Under the pieces are notes generated by a model. That model saw nothing but the letters and a program-made list of their open reading frames with translations, had not been told where the DNA came from and made no database searches. Below are positions 15,259 through 22,969 of a DNA stretch of 64,000 nt, piece by piece. A program made the translations under genes and the position numbers. Source of the DNA: an uncultured Rothia sp. (GTDB lineage: Bacteria; Actinomycetota; Actinomycetes; Actinomycetales; Micrococcaceae); NCBI RefSeq assembly GCF_916715725.1, contig NZ_CAKAPD010000012.1, positions 10,337 to 74,336 on the forward strand. The letters run 5' to 3'. Position 1 is the stretch's first letter. The number at the start of each line of letters is the position of its first letter.

Positions 15259-16938
15259 CTAGTGAGTCTCGGCGGTATCGGCCTCGGCTGTGAGGGCGCG
15301 GGCCTCAGCCAGCTCCTCTTCCAGGACCTTCAGCAGGTCGCCCTCCAGCACATACTCGGCCAGATCCGAAGCGACATCTTCACGGACCAGAGCCACTACG
15401 AACGTGCCGTCCGACACGAAATCAGTGCTCTTAATTTCGGCATCCCACTCGTGTAGGCGCGAAATAATCTCACCGTGGTTGTAGGGAATCAGCAGCTTGA
15501 CCTCAATCGAAGGGCGCGGAATCGTGTCCGCAATCTTCTGCTTAAGCTCCTCGATGCCCTCACCGGTACGCGCCGAAACAATCACATGCTCCGGCTCGCG
15601 CTGACGCATACGTTCCAGTACGAACGGGTCGGCGGCGTCCGCCTTATTCAGCACAATGATTTCGGGGATGTGGCGGGCATCCACCTCGGCAAAGACCTCG
15701 CGGACCGCGCGAATCTGGCCCTCCGGGTCGGGGTGCGAAGCATCCACCACGTGCAGGATCACGTCGGCGTCCGCAACCTCCTCCAGGGTGGAGCGGAACG
15801 CCTCAACCAGCTGGGTCGGCAACGAACGCACGAAGCCCACCGTGTCGGAGAGGGTATAGCCGATGCCGTCGGGGGTCTGCGCCTTACGGACGGTCGGGTC
15901 CAGGGTTGCGAACAGGGCATTCTCCACGAGCACGCCGGCATCGGTCAGACGGTTCAGCAGGGAGGACTTACCGGCGTTCGTGTAACCGGCAATAGCCACC
16001 GAGGGCACGCGGTTGCGGCGGCGGTTCAGGCGCTTCGTCTCGCGGGCCGGAGCCATCGCGGCGATTTCACGCTTGAGCTTGGCCATGCGGGCGCGCAGGC
16101 GGCGACGGTCCATCTCGATCTTGGTTTCACCGGGACCACGCGAGCCGATGCCTTCACCGGAGGCGGCACGGCCACCGGCCTGACGGGACAGGGACGCACC
16201 CCAACCACGCAGACGCGGCAGCATGTACTCCAGCTGAGCCAGCTCAACCTGCGCCTTACCTTCGCGGGACTTAGCGTGCTGAGCGAAGATGTCGAGAATC
16301 AGGGCGGTGCGGTCAATGACCTTGACCTTCACAATGTCTTCGAGGGCACGACGCTGAGAGGGAGCCAGCTCGGAGTCGACAATCACGGTGTCGGCGCCGG
16401 TGGCCTCCACAATGTCCTTGAGCTCGAGGGCCTTGCCGGAGCCGAGGAAGGTGCCCGGATCGGGCTTGAGGCGGCGCTGAACCAGGCCGTCCAGTACCTC
16501 GGAGCCTGCGGTCTCGGCCAGCGCGGCCAGCTCACGCAGGGAGTTCTCGGCGTCCTCGACGGTGCCTTCGGTCCACAGGCCAGCCAGCACCACGCGCTCC
16601 AGGCGCAGCTGGCGGTACTCGACCTCGGTCACGTCCTCCAGCTCGGTGGAGAGGTTAGCTACTCGGCGCAGGGCGCGGCGCTCGGCGAGGTCTTCCTGGT
16701 CTCCATCGAACTCGGAGTGCTCGCGCTGAACATCGGAAATTTCACGCGCGCGGGTGTCGAGCACGCGGTGGCTACCGCGCGTCGGCGCGCTCTCGTGATG
16801 CGCGGTGCCCGCGGCATCGTAGGTGGTCAGTGAGGGGGCGGACTGGGAGCGGCCCAGAACGCGGTCCACGGTGCGGCGCAGCTGCTCGTCGCTCGGCAGC
16901 TTCTCGGCCTCGGATACGGAATTATTCTTAGAAGTCAT
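15259..16938 (-). CDS. hflX: Ribosome-associated GTPase HflX
   Basis: The product is 559 residues, longer than E. coli HflX (~426), mainly through an N-terminal extension of ~110 residues that is charged and probably flexible. The HflX-specific domain contains DTVIVDSELAPSQRRALE and GRAASGEGIGSRGPGETKIE. The G domain has G1 AGYTNAGKSSLLNRL, G3 DTVGFVRSLP and G4 NKAD. HflX splits stalled or stress-inactivated ribosomes; in mycobacteria it affects macrolide tolerance. It heads the hflX-dinG pair. A TAGAAT box ends 9 nt before the ATG at 16938, with GGAAGG in between, so the 5' UTR may be only a few bases. Confidence 0.95.
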   Translation of the reverse strand: MTSKNNSVSEAEKLPSDEQLRRTVDRVLGRSQSAPSLTTYDAAGTAHHESAPTRGSHRVLDTRAREISDVQREHSEFDGDQEDLAERRALRRVANLSTELEDVTEVEYRQLRLERVVLAGLWTEGTVEDAENSLRELAALAETAGSEVLDGLVQRRLKPDPGTFLGSGKALELKDIVEATGADTVIVDSELAPSQRRALEDIVKVKVIDRTALILDIFAQHAKSREGKAQVELAQLEYMLPRLRGWGASLSRQAGGRAASGEGIGSRGPGETKIEMDRRRLRARMAKLKREIAAMAPARETKRLNRRRNRVPSVAIAGYTNAGKSSLLNRLTDAGVLVENALFATLDPTVRKAQTPDGIGYTLSDTVGFVRSLPTQLVEAFRSTLEEVADADVILHVVDASHPDPEGQIRAVREVFAEVDARHIPEIIVLNKADAADPFVLERMRQREPEHVIVSARTGEGIEELKQKIADTIPRPSIEVKLLIPYNHGEIISRLHEWDAEIKSTDFVSDGTFVVALVREDVASDLAEYVLEGDLLKVLEEELAEARALTAEADTAETH

Positions 16939-17097
16939 ACGCCTTCCATTCTACCGCCGTTGCCCCACTCGGGTAGGGGGTTTGGTCACCTGTGCACTCA
17001 GGGCGTGCAGGCGGGCACGGCGGTGTGCGGGCCATGAGCATCAGGCGGGATCAGGGCGCCGTTCGGCCCCGGAAGCCGGAGGGCGCGGGCCGCCCGG

Positions 17098-17103
17098 TAC
17101 ACT
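17098..17103 (+). promoter_or_regulatory. -10 box of a probable leaderless mRNA (RsmC-like gene)
   Basis: TACACT is followed by 7 nt and then ATG 17111. No ribosome-binding site is present. The spacing predicts transcription starting at the start codon. Confidence 0.5.
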
Positions 17104-17110
17104 GGATAGC

Positions 17111-17734
17111 ATGAGCGAGCAGCATTACTTTTCTGAGATCCCCGAGACGGAGTTCAAGCCCCGCCCCGTGCAGGTGGAGCTGGTAGGCCGCAAGGTCACC
17201 GTCACCACCGCCAACGGCATCTTCAGCCCCTCCGGTATTGATAAGGGCACGGCCATCCTGCTTCAGGAGGCGCCCGAACCCCGCGGCGAGCGCCTCCTTG
17301 ATATCGGCTGCGGTTGGGGCCCCATCACCCTGACCCTGGCGATGCTCGCCCCGCAGGCTCAGGTGCACGCCGTGGACGTCAACTCCCGCTCCATCAGCCT
17401 GACTGAGTGCAACGCCGCTGCGCTCGGACTACCGAACGTCACCGTGGGAACCCCCGACTCAGTGGACCCTGAGCTGCGATTCGACACCATCTGGTCGAAT
17501 CCGCCAATTCGCGTAGGCAAGGAGGTTCTACACGAGATTCTGCTGACCTGGTTGCCACGCCTGGCCCCCGAGGGGGAGGCATACCTGGTGGTGCAGAAGA
17601 ACCTCGGCTCCGACTCACTGCAGAAGTGGCTGGATGCGAAGCTGGACGAGCTGTACCCAGGCGAGTTTGAGGTGTCACGCTACGCAACGGCGAAGGGCTT
17701 CCGTATTCTGCGGGTGCACCGCTACGAGGACTAA
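17111..17734 (+). CDS. Class I methyltransferase, RsmC-like
   Basis: The product is 207 residues. The SAM-binding motif I is LLDIGCGWGPITLTLA, followed by the acidic loop HAVDVNSRSISLTECNA and the catalytic motif WSNPPIRVG. NPPI followed by R is typical of the RsmC/RlmG-type guanine-N2 methyltransferases that act on rRNA. The bacterial RsmC N-terminal half is missing, as in the single-domain versions common in actinobacteria. The target (16S G1207 or other) is therefore not certain. The gene is divergent from hflX and convergent with dapF, from which it is separated by a strong terminator. ATG 17111 was chosen because of the conserved start MSEQHYFSE and the -10 box 7 nt upstream. Confidence 0.85.
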   Translation: MSEQHYFSEIPETEFKPRPVQVELVGRKVTVTTANGIFSPSGIDKGTAILLQEAPEPRGERLLDIGCGWGPITLTLAMLAPQAQVHAVDVNSRSISLTECNAAALGLPNVTVGTPDSVDPELRFDTIWSNPPIRVGKEVLHEILLTWLPRLAPEGEAYLVVQKNLGSDSLQKWLDAKLDELYPGEFEVSRYATAKGFRILRVHRYED

Positions 17735-17768
17735 AACCTGTAGCGCAGATTGCTAAAAAACATAAAAG

Positions 17769-17810
17769 CGGCGGGTGTTTTCTGACAACAAGTTCAGAAA
17801 ACACCCGCCG
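17769..17810. terminator. Bidirectional terminator between the RsmC-like gene and dapF
   Basis: A perfect 17-bp stem (CGGCGGGTGTTTTCTGA with its complement) has an 8-nt loop. TTTG follows on the plus strand and an A-run on the left serves as the T-run for the minus strand. Confidence 0.8.
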
Positions 17811-17845
17811 TTTGTCTATATCAAGTCTCTATCTAAGACTGTTCG

Positions 17846-18781
17846 TTATCGCAACACGACGGTCGCAACCATCTGCGCCGGACCAGCCAAGACAACATGC
17901 TCCAGGTCGTCCGGGCCCAGCACGAAAGTCACCGCGAGGGTACCGCCGGGCACGTGTACGAGCCATTCGTCCGGTGCTTCCTCGCCGCCCCAGAATCGGG
18001 TGGCTGCGGCGGCCGCACACGCGCCGGTACCGCACGACAGAGTCTCGCCTACTCCGCGTTCGTGCACGCGCATACGGATAGCGCCAACATGTGAACCACC
18101 ATCGTTTTCCAAATCGACCGGAACCACAAATTCGACGTTCGTGCCATCTGCGGGCACGGGGTTGACCTGCGGCTGGCTGTGCAAATCCAGGCCGTCCAGC
18201 TTGCCCTCGGAGCCGAGCATGACCACGGTGTGCGGGTTGCCCATCGAGATGGACAGGCCAGCACGCGGAGTCTTCAGGCCGCGGGCAGACACCAGGCAGT
18301 CCTCGCCTCCCTCACGGGCGGCGTCACCGTGAATAAAGCTCCACGGGCCCATATCAATCGCGTAGCCCTCTTCGGTGCGTGCCACAGTCTTCACGCCGGC
18401 ACGGGTACCAATCTGCACGGTCTCGCCCACCTCAAGCTCTATCAGGCCCTCGGTGCGCAGGTACTCCACGAAGGCTCGCACGCCGTTGCCGCACATCTCT
18501 GCGATAGAGCCGTCACCGTTGCGGTAGTCCATGAACCACACAGCGTCAGGGTATTCCTCGAGGAGCTTCTGACCCGCGCGGGAGGCGGTGCTGTGGGCAG
18601 CACGAACGAAGCCGTCCGCACCGATGCCGAAGTGGCGGTCGCAGACGCGGGCGACCAGCTCGGGGGTGAGGGCAATCTCTGCGTTTTCGTCCGTCACGAA
18701 GACGAAATCGTTACCGGTGCCGTGACCTTTGGTGAGGGTTAGGCCTGCCAGCTCGCCCCAGATGGAAGGGTTCTCGCTCAT
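17846..18781 (-). CDS. dapF: Diaminopimelate epimerase
   Basis: The product is 311 residues. It converts LL- to meso-diaminopimelate, the last step before lysine and the DAP or lysine used in peptidoglycan. Both catalytic cysteines are present: C97 in AEMCGNGVRAF and C250 in ETLSCGTGACAAA. The N-terminal GHGTGNDFVFV and the DYRNGDGS substrate loop are conserved. It is slightly longer than usual (about 275-290) because of an insertion near residues 150-170. An AAGGA box lies 6 nt before ATG 18781. Together with dapA and dapB elsewhere in the window it covers three steps of the same pathway, though the genes are not in one operon. Confidence 0.95.
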   Translation of the reverse strand: MSENPSIWGELAGLTLTKGHGTGNDFVFVTDENAEIALTPELVARVCDRHFGIGADGFVRAAHSTASRAGQKLLEEYPDAVWFMDYRNGDGSIAEMCGNGVRAFVEYLRTEGLIELEVGETVQIGTRAGVKTVARTEEGYAIDMGPWSFIHGDAAREGGEDCLVSARGLKTPRAGLSISMGNPHTVVMLGSEGKLDGLDLHSQPQVNPVPADGTNVEFVVPVDLENDGGSHVGAIRMRVHERGVGETLSCGTGACAAAAATRFWGGEEAPDEWLVHVPGGTLAVTFVLGPDDLEHVVLAGPAQMVATVVLR

Positions 18782-18877
18782 ATGCTGTCCTTAAAGTCGG
18801 TGACCAGTCCGTCTATGATTTTACCGCGACGACCGGTTCGAAGGGGTATCTGTTTGGCTACGGCTCGTTATTGTGGC

Positions 18878-19798
18878 TTATCGGGTACTTCCTCGGATGA
18901 TGGCTTCCGCCTCATCGACCAGGGTGGGTGAGAGCGCATCCAGCCAGTGCACACGCGGGTCCGCACGGAACCAGGTCAGCTGGCGGCGCGCAAACTGGCG
19001 GGTAGCAATCGTCGTATCCTCAATCGCCTGCTCCACACTGTAGTCCGCATCCTCAAAGGCGCGAGCGAACTGCGCGTAACCAATCGCGCGGGAGGCGGTC
19101 TTCCCCTCCTGCAACCCCTGCTCGTTCAGTGTGCGAATCTCATCGAGCAGCCCCTGCTCATGCATCAGCTCCACGCGGCGGTGCAGACGCTCGTGTAGCA
19201 GGGCACGATCCATATCCAGACCAATCTGAACACTCTCCGTCACGTACTCACGCACCGGCATAAACGCCGAGAACGGCCGGCCCGTCACCTCGAACACCTC
19301 CAGGGCACGAATAATGCGACGCTCATCCTTCACGCGCGCTGCCGACTCCGGGTCGACCTCCGCCAGGCGGGCATGCAGAACACCAATACCCTCGGTACGT
19401 GCCTGCTCCTCCAGACGCTCACGCACCCGCGCATCCGTGCCGGGAAACTCCAACTTATCCAGGGCGGCACGCACATACAGGCCGGAACCACCCACCAGAA
19501 TCGGGTAGCGGCCACGGCCGCGAATCTGCTCAATCAGCTCACGGCTACGCTTCTGAAACTCCGCCACGGACGCCTCATCCCGCACATCCATAATGTCCAG
19601 CAGGTGGTGCGGGACGCCGCGCATCTCCTCAGCGGTGACCTTCGCGGTACCGATGTCCATGCCCCGGTAGAACTGCATGGAGTCGGCGTTAATGCACTCA
19701 CCGTTCAGGCGCAGAGCCAGCTCAATCGCGAGCGCGCTCTTACCGGTGCCGGTCGGGCCCACAATAGCGATAACGGGCAGAGTTTCGGAGATAGTCAT
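18878..19798 (-). CDS. miaA: tRNA dimethylallyltransferase
   Basis: The product is 306 residues. It adds an isopentenyl group to A37 of tRNAs that read UNN codons. The P-loop is GPTGTGKSALA (about residues 14-24). The substrate-site motifs NADSMQFYRGMDIGTAK and MRGVPHHLLDIMD are conserved, as are the C-terminal TASRAIGYAQF and TRQFARRQLTWFR. The start at 19798 (MTISETLP) is favoured over upstream in-frame ATGs because a TAGAAT box ends exactly 7 nt before it, the spacing seen at other leaderless genes here. The next gene upstream is miaB, whose product modifies the same A37 further, 84 nt away. Confidence 0.95.
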   Translation of the reverse strand: MTISETLPVIAIVGPTGTGKSALAIELALRLNGECINADSMQFYRGMDIGTAKVTAEEMRGVPHHLLDIMDVRDEASVAEFQKRSRELIEQIRGRGRYPILVGGSGLYVRAALDKLEFPGTDARVRERLEEQARTEGIGVLHARLAEVDPESAARVKDERRIIRALEVFEVTGRPFSAFMPVREYVTESVQIGLDMDRALLHERLHRRVELMHEQGLLDEIRTLNEQGLQEGKTASRAIGYAQFARAFEDADYSVEQAIEDTTIATRQFARRQLTWFRADPRVHWLDALSPTLVDEAEAIIRGSTR

Positions 19799-19805
19799 GC
19801 GCCCC

Positions 19806-19811
19806 ATTCTA
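19806..19811 (-). promoter_or_regulatory. miaA: -10 box of a probable leaderless miaA mRNA
   Basis: TAGAAT on the minus strand is followed by 7 nt (GGGGCGC) and ATG 19798. This also decides the miaA start. Confidence 0.5.
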
Positions 19812-19882
19812 CCGGTTCCCTCACCCCCACTTGCGGTGGCGGTGCGAGCCTGAAGAACAGGGCGCATGATTCGTTATAGGTT

Positions 19883-21397
19883 TTAGGGGCGCAGACCGAT
19901 GGTCGGCATGCCCAGACCCACCGGCGCACCGGGCACCTGGGTGGTGCCGGTACCGCACGAGTCAGCTTGGGAGCGGTCCCACGCGTCACCGGCGCGGGTG
20001 CGGCGCAGCTGGTACTGCTCGGCGGTCGGGTCAGAAATCAGGTGGAAGGAGCCAGCCTCGGTAATGGGCACGGTGACCATGTCGCCGGGGCGGGGAGCTT
20101 CGCAGCCCTCGGGCACCGAGAAGTGCACGAGGCGCTGGTCCGGGCCGCGACCGGAGAGGCGATGAGTCTGCTCAGCCTTACGGCCCGCCTCCGCAACAAC
20201 CATCAGCTCAACGGTCTTACCGAGCTGCTTGCGGTTCTCTTCACCGGCGATGCGGTCCTGCAGGGCAATCAGACGCTCGTAGCGTTCCTGCACGACCTCC
20301 TTCGGAATCTGGTTCTCCATGGTCGCCGCCGGGGTGCCGGGGCGGATCGAGTACTGGAAGGTGAACGCGGAGGAGAAACGAGCCTGCTCCACAACCTTCA
20401 GGGTGTCCTGGAAGTCCTCTTCAGTCTCGCCGGGGAAGCCCACAATAATGTCGGTGGTAATCACGGCGTTCGGGATGCGCTCGCGCACCTTCTCCAGAAT
20501 GTTCAGGAACTTCTTGGAACGGTAGGAACGGCGCATATCCTTAAGCACCTTATCGGAGCCGGACTGCAGCGGCATGTGCAGCACGGGCATGACGTTCGGG
20601 GTCTCCGCCATCGCGTCAATCACGTCGTCGGTGAACATTGCCGGGTGCGGGGAGGTGAAGCGTACACGCTCCAGGCCCTCAATTTCACCGCAGGCGCGCA
20701 GTAGCTTGGAGAACGCCTGGCGGTCGCCGAACTCCACGCCGTAGGAGTTCACGTTCTGACCGAGCAGGGTCACCTCAATAGCGCCGTCATCGACCAGCGC
20801 CTGAACCTCAGCAAGGATGTCGCCGGGGCGGCGGTCCTTCTCCTTACCGCGCAGGGACGGCACGATGCAGAAGGTGCAGGTGTTGTTACAGCCCACGGAG
20901 ATGGACACCCAGCCGGAGTACACGTGATCGCGCTTAGTAGGCAGGGTGGAGGGGAAAACTTCGAGGGATTCGAGCAGTTCTGCCTGCGCCTCGTGGTTGT
21001 GGCGGGCACGCTCCAGCAATGCCGGCAGGGAACCAATGTTGTGGGTACCAAACACGACGTCAACCCAGGGTGCCTTCTCAATGATGGCGTCCTGGTCCTT
21101 CTGCGCCAGGCAGCCACCCACGGCGATCTGCATGCCCTTGTGGCTGCGCTTGACCGGTGCGAGCTGGCCGAGGTGACCGTACAGGCGGTTGGAAGCGTTT
21201 TCGCGGACCGCGCAGGTGTTGAAAACAACCAGGTCGGGCTGGGTGCCTTCCTCAGCGCGAACGTAGCCGTTAGCCTCCAGCAGGCCGGACATTCGTTCGG
21301 AGTCGTGCACGTTCATCTGGCAGCCGAAAGTGCGCACTTCGTAGGTGCGGGGGCTGGTTTCGGGGGTCTGGGCGGAATCGCTGAGGGTCGAAGTCAT
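19883..21397 (-). CDS. miaB: tRNA-2-methylthio-N6-dimethylallyladenosine synthase
   Basis: The product is a 504-residue radical-SAM methylthiotransferase that adds a methylthio group to i6A37 made by MiaA. The N-terminal UPF0004 domain carries the auxiliary cluster cysteines (VRTFGCQMN with C26, then VFNTCAVRE and VGGCLAQK). The radical SAM motif is GCNNTCTFCIVPSLRG. The TRAM domain follows near residue 375, and a Pro/Gly tail closes the protein. A TACCCT box lies 7 nt before ATG 21397, so the mRNA is probably leaderless. The gene diverges from the kinase-fold gene with only 35 bp between start codons. Confidence 0.96.
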   Translation of the reverse strand: MTSTLSDSAQTPETSPRTYEVRTFGCQMNVHDSERMSGLLEANGYVRAEEGTQPDLVVFNTCAVRENASNRLYGHLGQLAPVKRSHKGMQIAVGGCLAQKDQDAIIEKAPWVDVVFGTHNIGSLPALLERARHNHEAQAELLESLEVFPSTLPTKRDHVYSGWVSISVGCNNTCTFCIVPSLRGKEKDRRPGDILAEVQALVDDGAIEVTLLGQNVNSYGVEFGDRQAFSKLLRACGEIEGLERVRFTSPHPAMFTDDVIDAMAETPNVMPVLHMPLQSGSDKVLKDMRRSYRSKKFLNILEKVRERIPNAVITTDIIVGFPGETEEDFQDTLKVVEQARFSSAFTFQYSIRPGTPAATMENQIPKEVVQERYERLIALQDRIAGEENRKQLGKTVELMVVAEAGRKAEQTHRLSGRGPDQRLVHFSVPEGCEAPRPGDMVTVPITEAGSFHLISDPTAEQYQLRRTRAGDAWDRSQADSCGTGTTQVPGAPVGLGMPTIGLRP

Positions 21398-21404
21398 GCC
21401 CTAT

Positions 21405-21410
21405 AGGGTA
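21405..21410 (-). promoter_or_regulatory. miaB: -10 box of a probable leaderless miaB mRNA
   Basis: TACCCT on the minus strand, then 7 nt (ATAGGGC), then ATG 21397. Confidence 0.5.
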
Positions 21411-21420
21411 TCCGATGGGG

Positions 21421-21426
21421 GATAAT
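21421..21426 (+). promoter_or_regulatory. -10 box of a probable leaderless mRNA (kinase-fold gene)
   Basis: GATAAT is followed by 6 nt and ATG 21433, with no ribosome-binding site. It lies only 10 bp from the divergent miaB -10 box, so the two promoters overlap. Confidence 0.5.
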
Positions 21427-21432
21427 GGCTCT

Positions 21433-22800
21433 ATGCAGGTTTCCCTTAGTAGTAACTTTCCGGCTCTGTCACCAAACGATTCTTCCGCTCCCGCCCCTAA
21501 CGTGGAGCATCTGAGCGCCCTCATTGAGGAGGCAATTGCCGCATACTCCCCCGTGCCGCCTCAGGCGAGCGCTGATTCTGCCTCGATGCGTCAGAACCTG
21601 ATGCAGCTGCTTAGCTGGGCGCATTCTTTGGATCAGGTGGCTGCCCGCGCGGTTGAGCGCGTACAGATTCTGGGCACCGGCATGCGTTCGGTTGTGGTGC
21701 GTGTGGCGTATGAGCCTGCAGTCGAGTCTGCGGAGTCTTTGCCGACCTCGATTATTGTGAAGCGTTACCGCCGTAAGGATTCGACGGTGAACGCGGGCGG
21801 TTTCGGGTACCTGCGTGAGCGTTACGGTTTGGAGGCGCTGAACCTGCAGGTTCCGGGCCTGTTCCCGCAGCTCTACGGCGCGGATCCTGAGCTGCGTGTG
21901 CTGGCTCTGGAGGATGTGAGCGCCGGAACCGTTGAGGGCGAGCAGTATTCGGTCGCCCACGCCCTGCTGGAGGGCACCGAACAGCAAGCGCTGGACGCTC
22001 TGAACTACTACATTGAGGCGTACCGTTGCCTTGCCGCCAGCGGCATTATGGGTGAGACGGTGGAGGATTACCGCCTGAACCTGGCGCGTGCCGACCGCAA
22101 GGCGCAGTTCCCGGGCGCTATTGCCTCGCCGGGTTTGGCCGAGCGCGGTTTGAAGAAGCTGTACGGTGTGGCTGATGAGGCGCGCACCCCCGAGCACGGT
22201 GCTGACTCTAGCCCCGATTCTAGCCCCGCCGCACATGAGGACGCGCCCGTTCTTCCCGCCGCCGTTGAGGAGCTGTCCTTCCGTTTCCGCCGCGTTCTGC
22301 AGCCTTTCTTTACCAAACGCCCGCCGGTACCCGAGCAGTTCAAGCTCAACCGCGGCAGGGTGTATATGCTCTCTTCGGGCGATTTTTCGCCGCAGAACGT
22401 GCTGATCGGTTCGGCGGACGGCGCGCAGGTGCGCATGGTCGATGCGGAGGGCACCTGCCTGCACCACCGCGGCTTCCCCTTCGTTGAGGCGATGCTGGGC
22501 TTCCCCTCCTCGCCGGAGTACCCGCGCTACCGGGTGGACCGCAAGAAGGCGCTGCCGGCGCTGTACTCTGCCCTCTTCGAGGACGCCCCGCTGGATGAGC
22601 ACCTGGCGGAAGATCTTGCCGTGTGCGCAGCGGTGACCGTGTGCGCGCTGCTGGAGTTGTACTCTTCCTCGTCGCGTTCTGACTTGTTGCCGCGTATTCG
22701 CCGTGAAGGTGCGCAACTGATGCGTCTGTTCCTTGAGATCGCCGGTTCTCAGGATGCAACCCTCGCCGAATTCGCGGAGCGTCTGGGTGCCGCTGAATAA
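21433..22800 (+). CDS. Aminoglycoside-phosphotransferase/kinase-fold protein of unknown substrate
   Basis: The product is about 455 residues. An N-lobe contains TSIIVKRYRRKDS, a plausible ATP-binding Lys. The C-lobe carries a catalytic-loop-like motif SSGDFSPQNVLIG and a downstream VDAEG. This matches the APH family pattern HGDxxxxN...D(F/W)E, but the first His is Ser. The Asp and Asn that hold metal and ATP are retained, so activity is possible. The insert around residues 250-280 is Ser/Pro/Asp-rich. Neighbours (miaB upstream, recX downstream) give no clue to the substrate. Start ATG 21433 is chosen for the GATAAT box 6 nt upstream; an in-frame ATG at 21415 lies upstream of that box. Resistance activity should not be assumed. 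Confidence 0.7.
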   Translation: MQVSLSSNFPALSPNDSSAPAPNVEHLSALIEEAIAAYSPVPPQASADSASMRQNLMQLLSWAHSLDQVAARAVERVQILGTGMRSVVVRVAYEPAVESAESLPTSIIVKRYRRKDSTVNAGGFGYLRERYGLEALNLQVPGLFPQLYGADPELRVLALEDVSAGTVEGEQYSVAHALLEGTEQQALDALNYYIEAYRCLAASGIMGETVEDYRLNLARADRKAQFPGAIASPGLAERGLKKLYGVADEARTPEHGADSSPDSSPAAHEDAPVLPAAVEELSFRFRRVLQPFFTKRPPVPEQFKLNRGRVYMLSSGDFSPQNVLIGSADGAQVRMVDAEGTCLHHRGFPFVEAMLGFPSSPEYPRYRVDRKKALPALYSALFEDAPLDEHLAEDLAVCAAVTVCALLELYSSSSRSDLLPRIRREGAQLMRLFLEIAGSQDATLAEFAERLGAAE

Positions 22801-22860
22801 GCAGCAGAGTAAACAGCGGATATAGCCTTCGACAAGGCGTTTTATAAAATTCAAAAGTGT

Positions 22861-22907
22861 AAAGGGTGAGCCCGCCACAGAGTATCTCTGTAGTGGGCTC
22901 ACCCTTT
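22861..22907. terminator. Bidirectional terminator between the kinase-fold gene and recX
   Basis: Perfect 13-bp outer arms AAAGGGTGAGCCC/GGGCTCACCCTTT enclose an inner stem (ACAGAG/CTCTGT). It lies between convergent genes. Confidence 0.8.
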
Positions 22908-22969
22908 GAGCTGGTTGACGGATGCTCGTTGACGATGCGTACCTGATTGTCCCCTGCCAGGGCAGTAAA

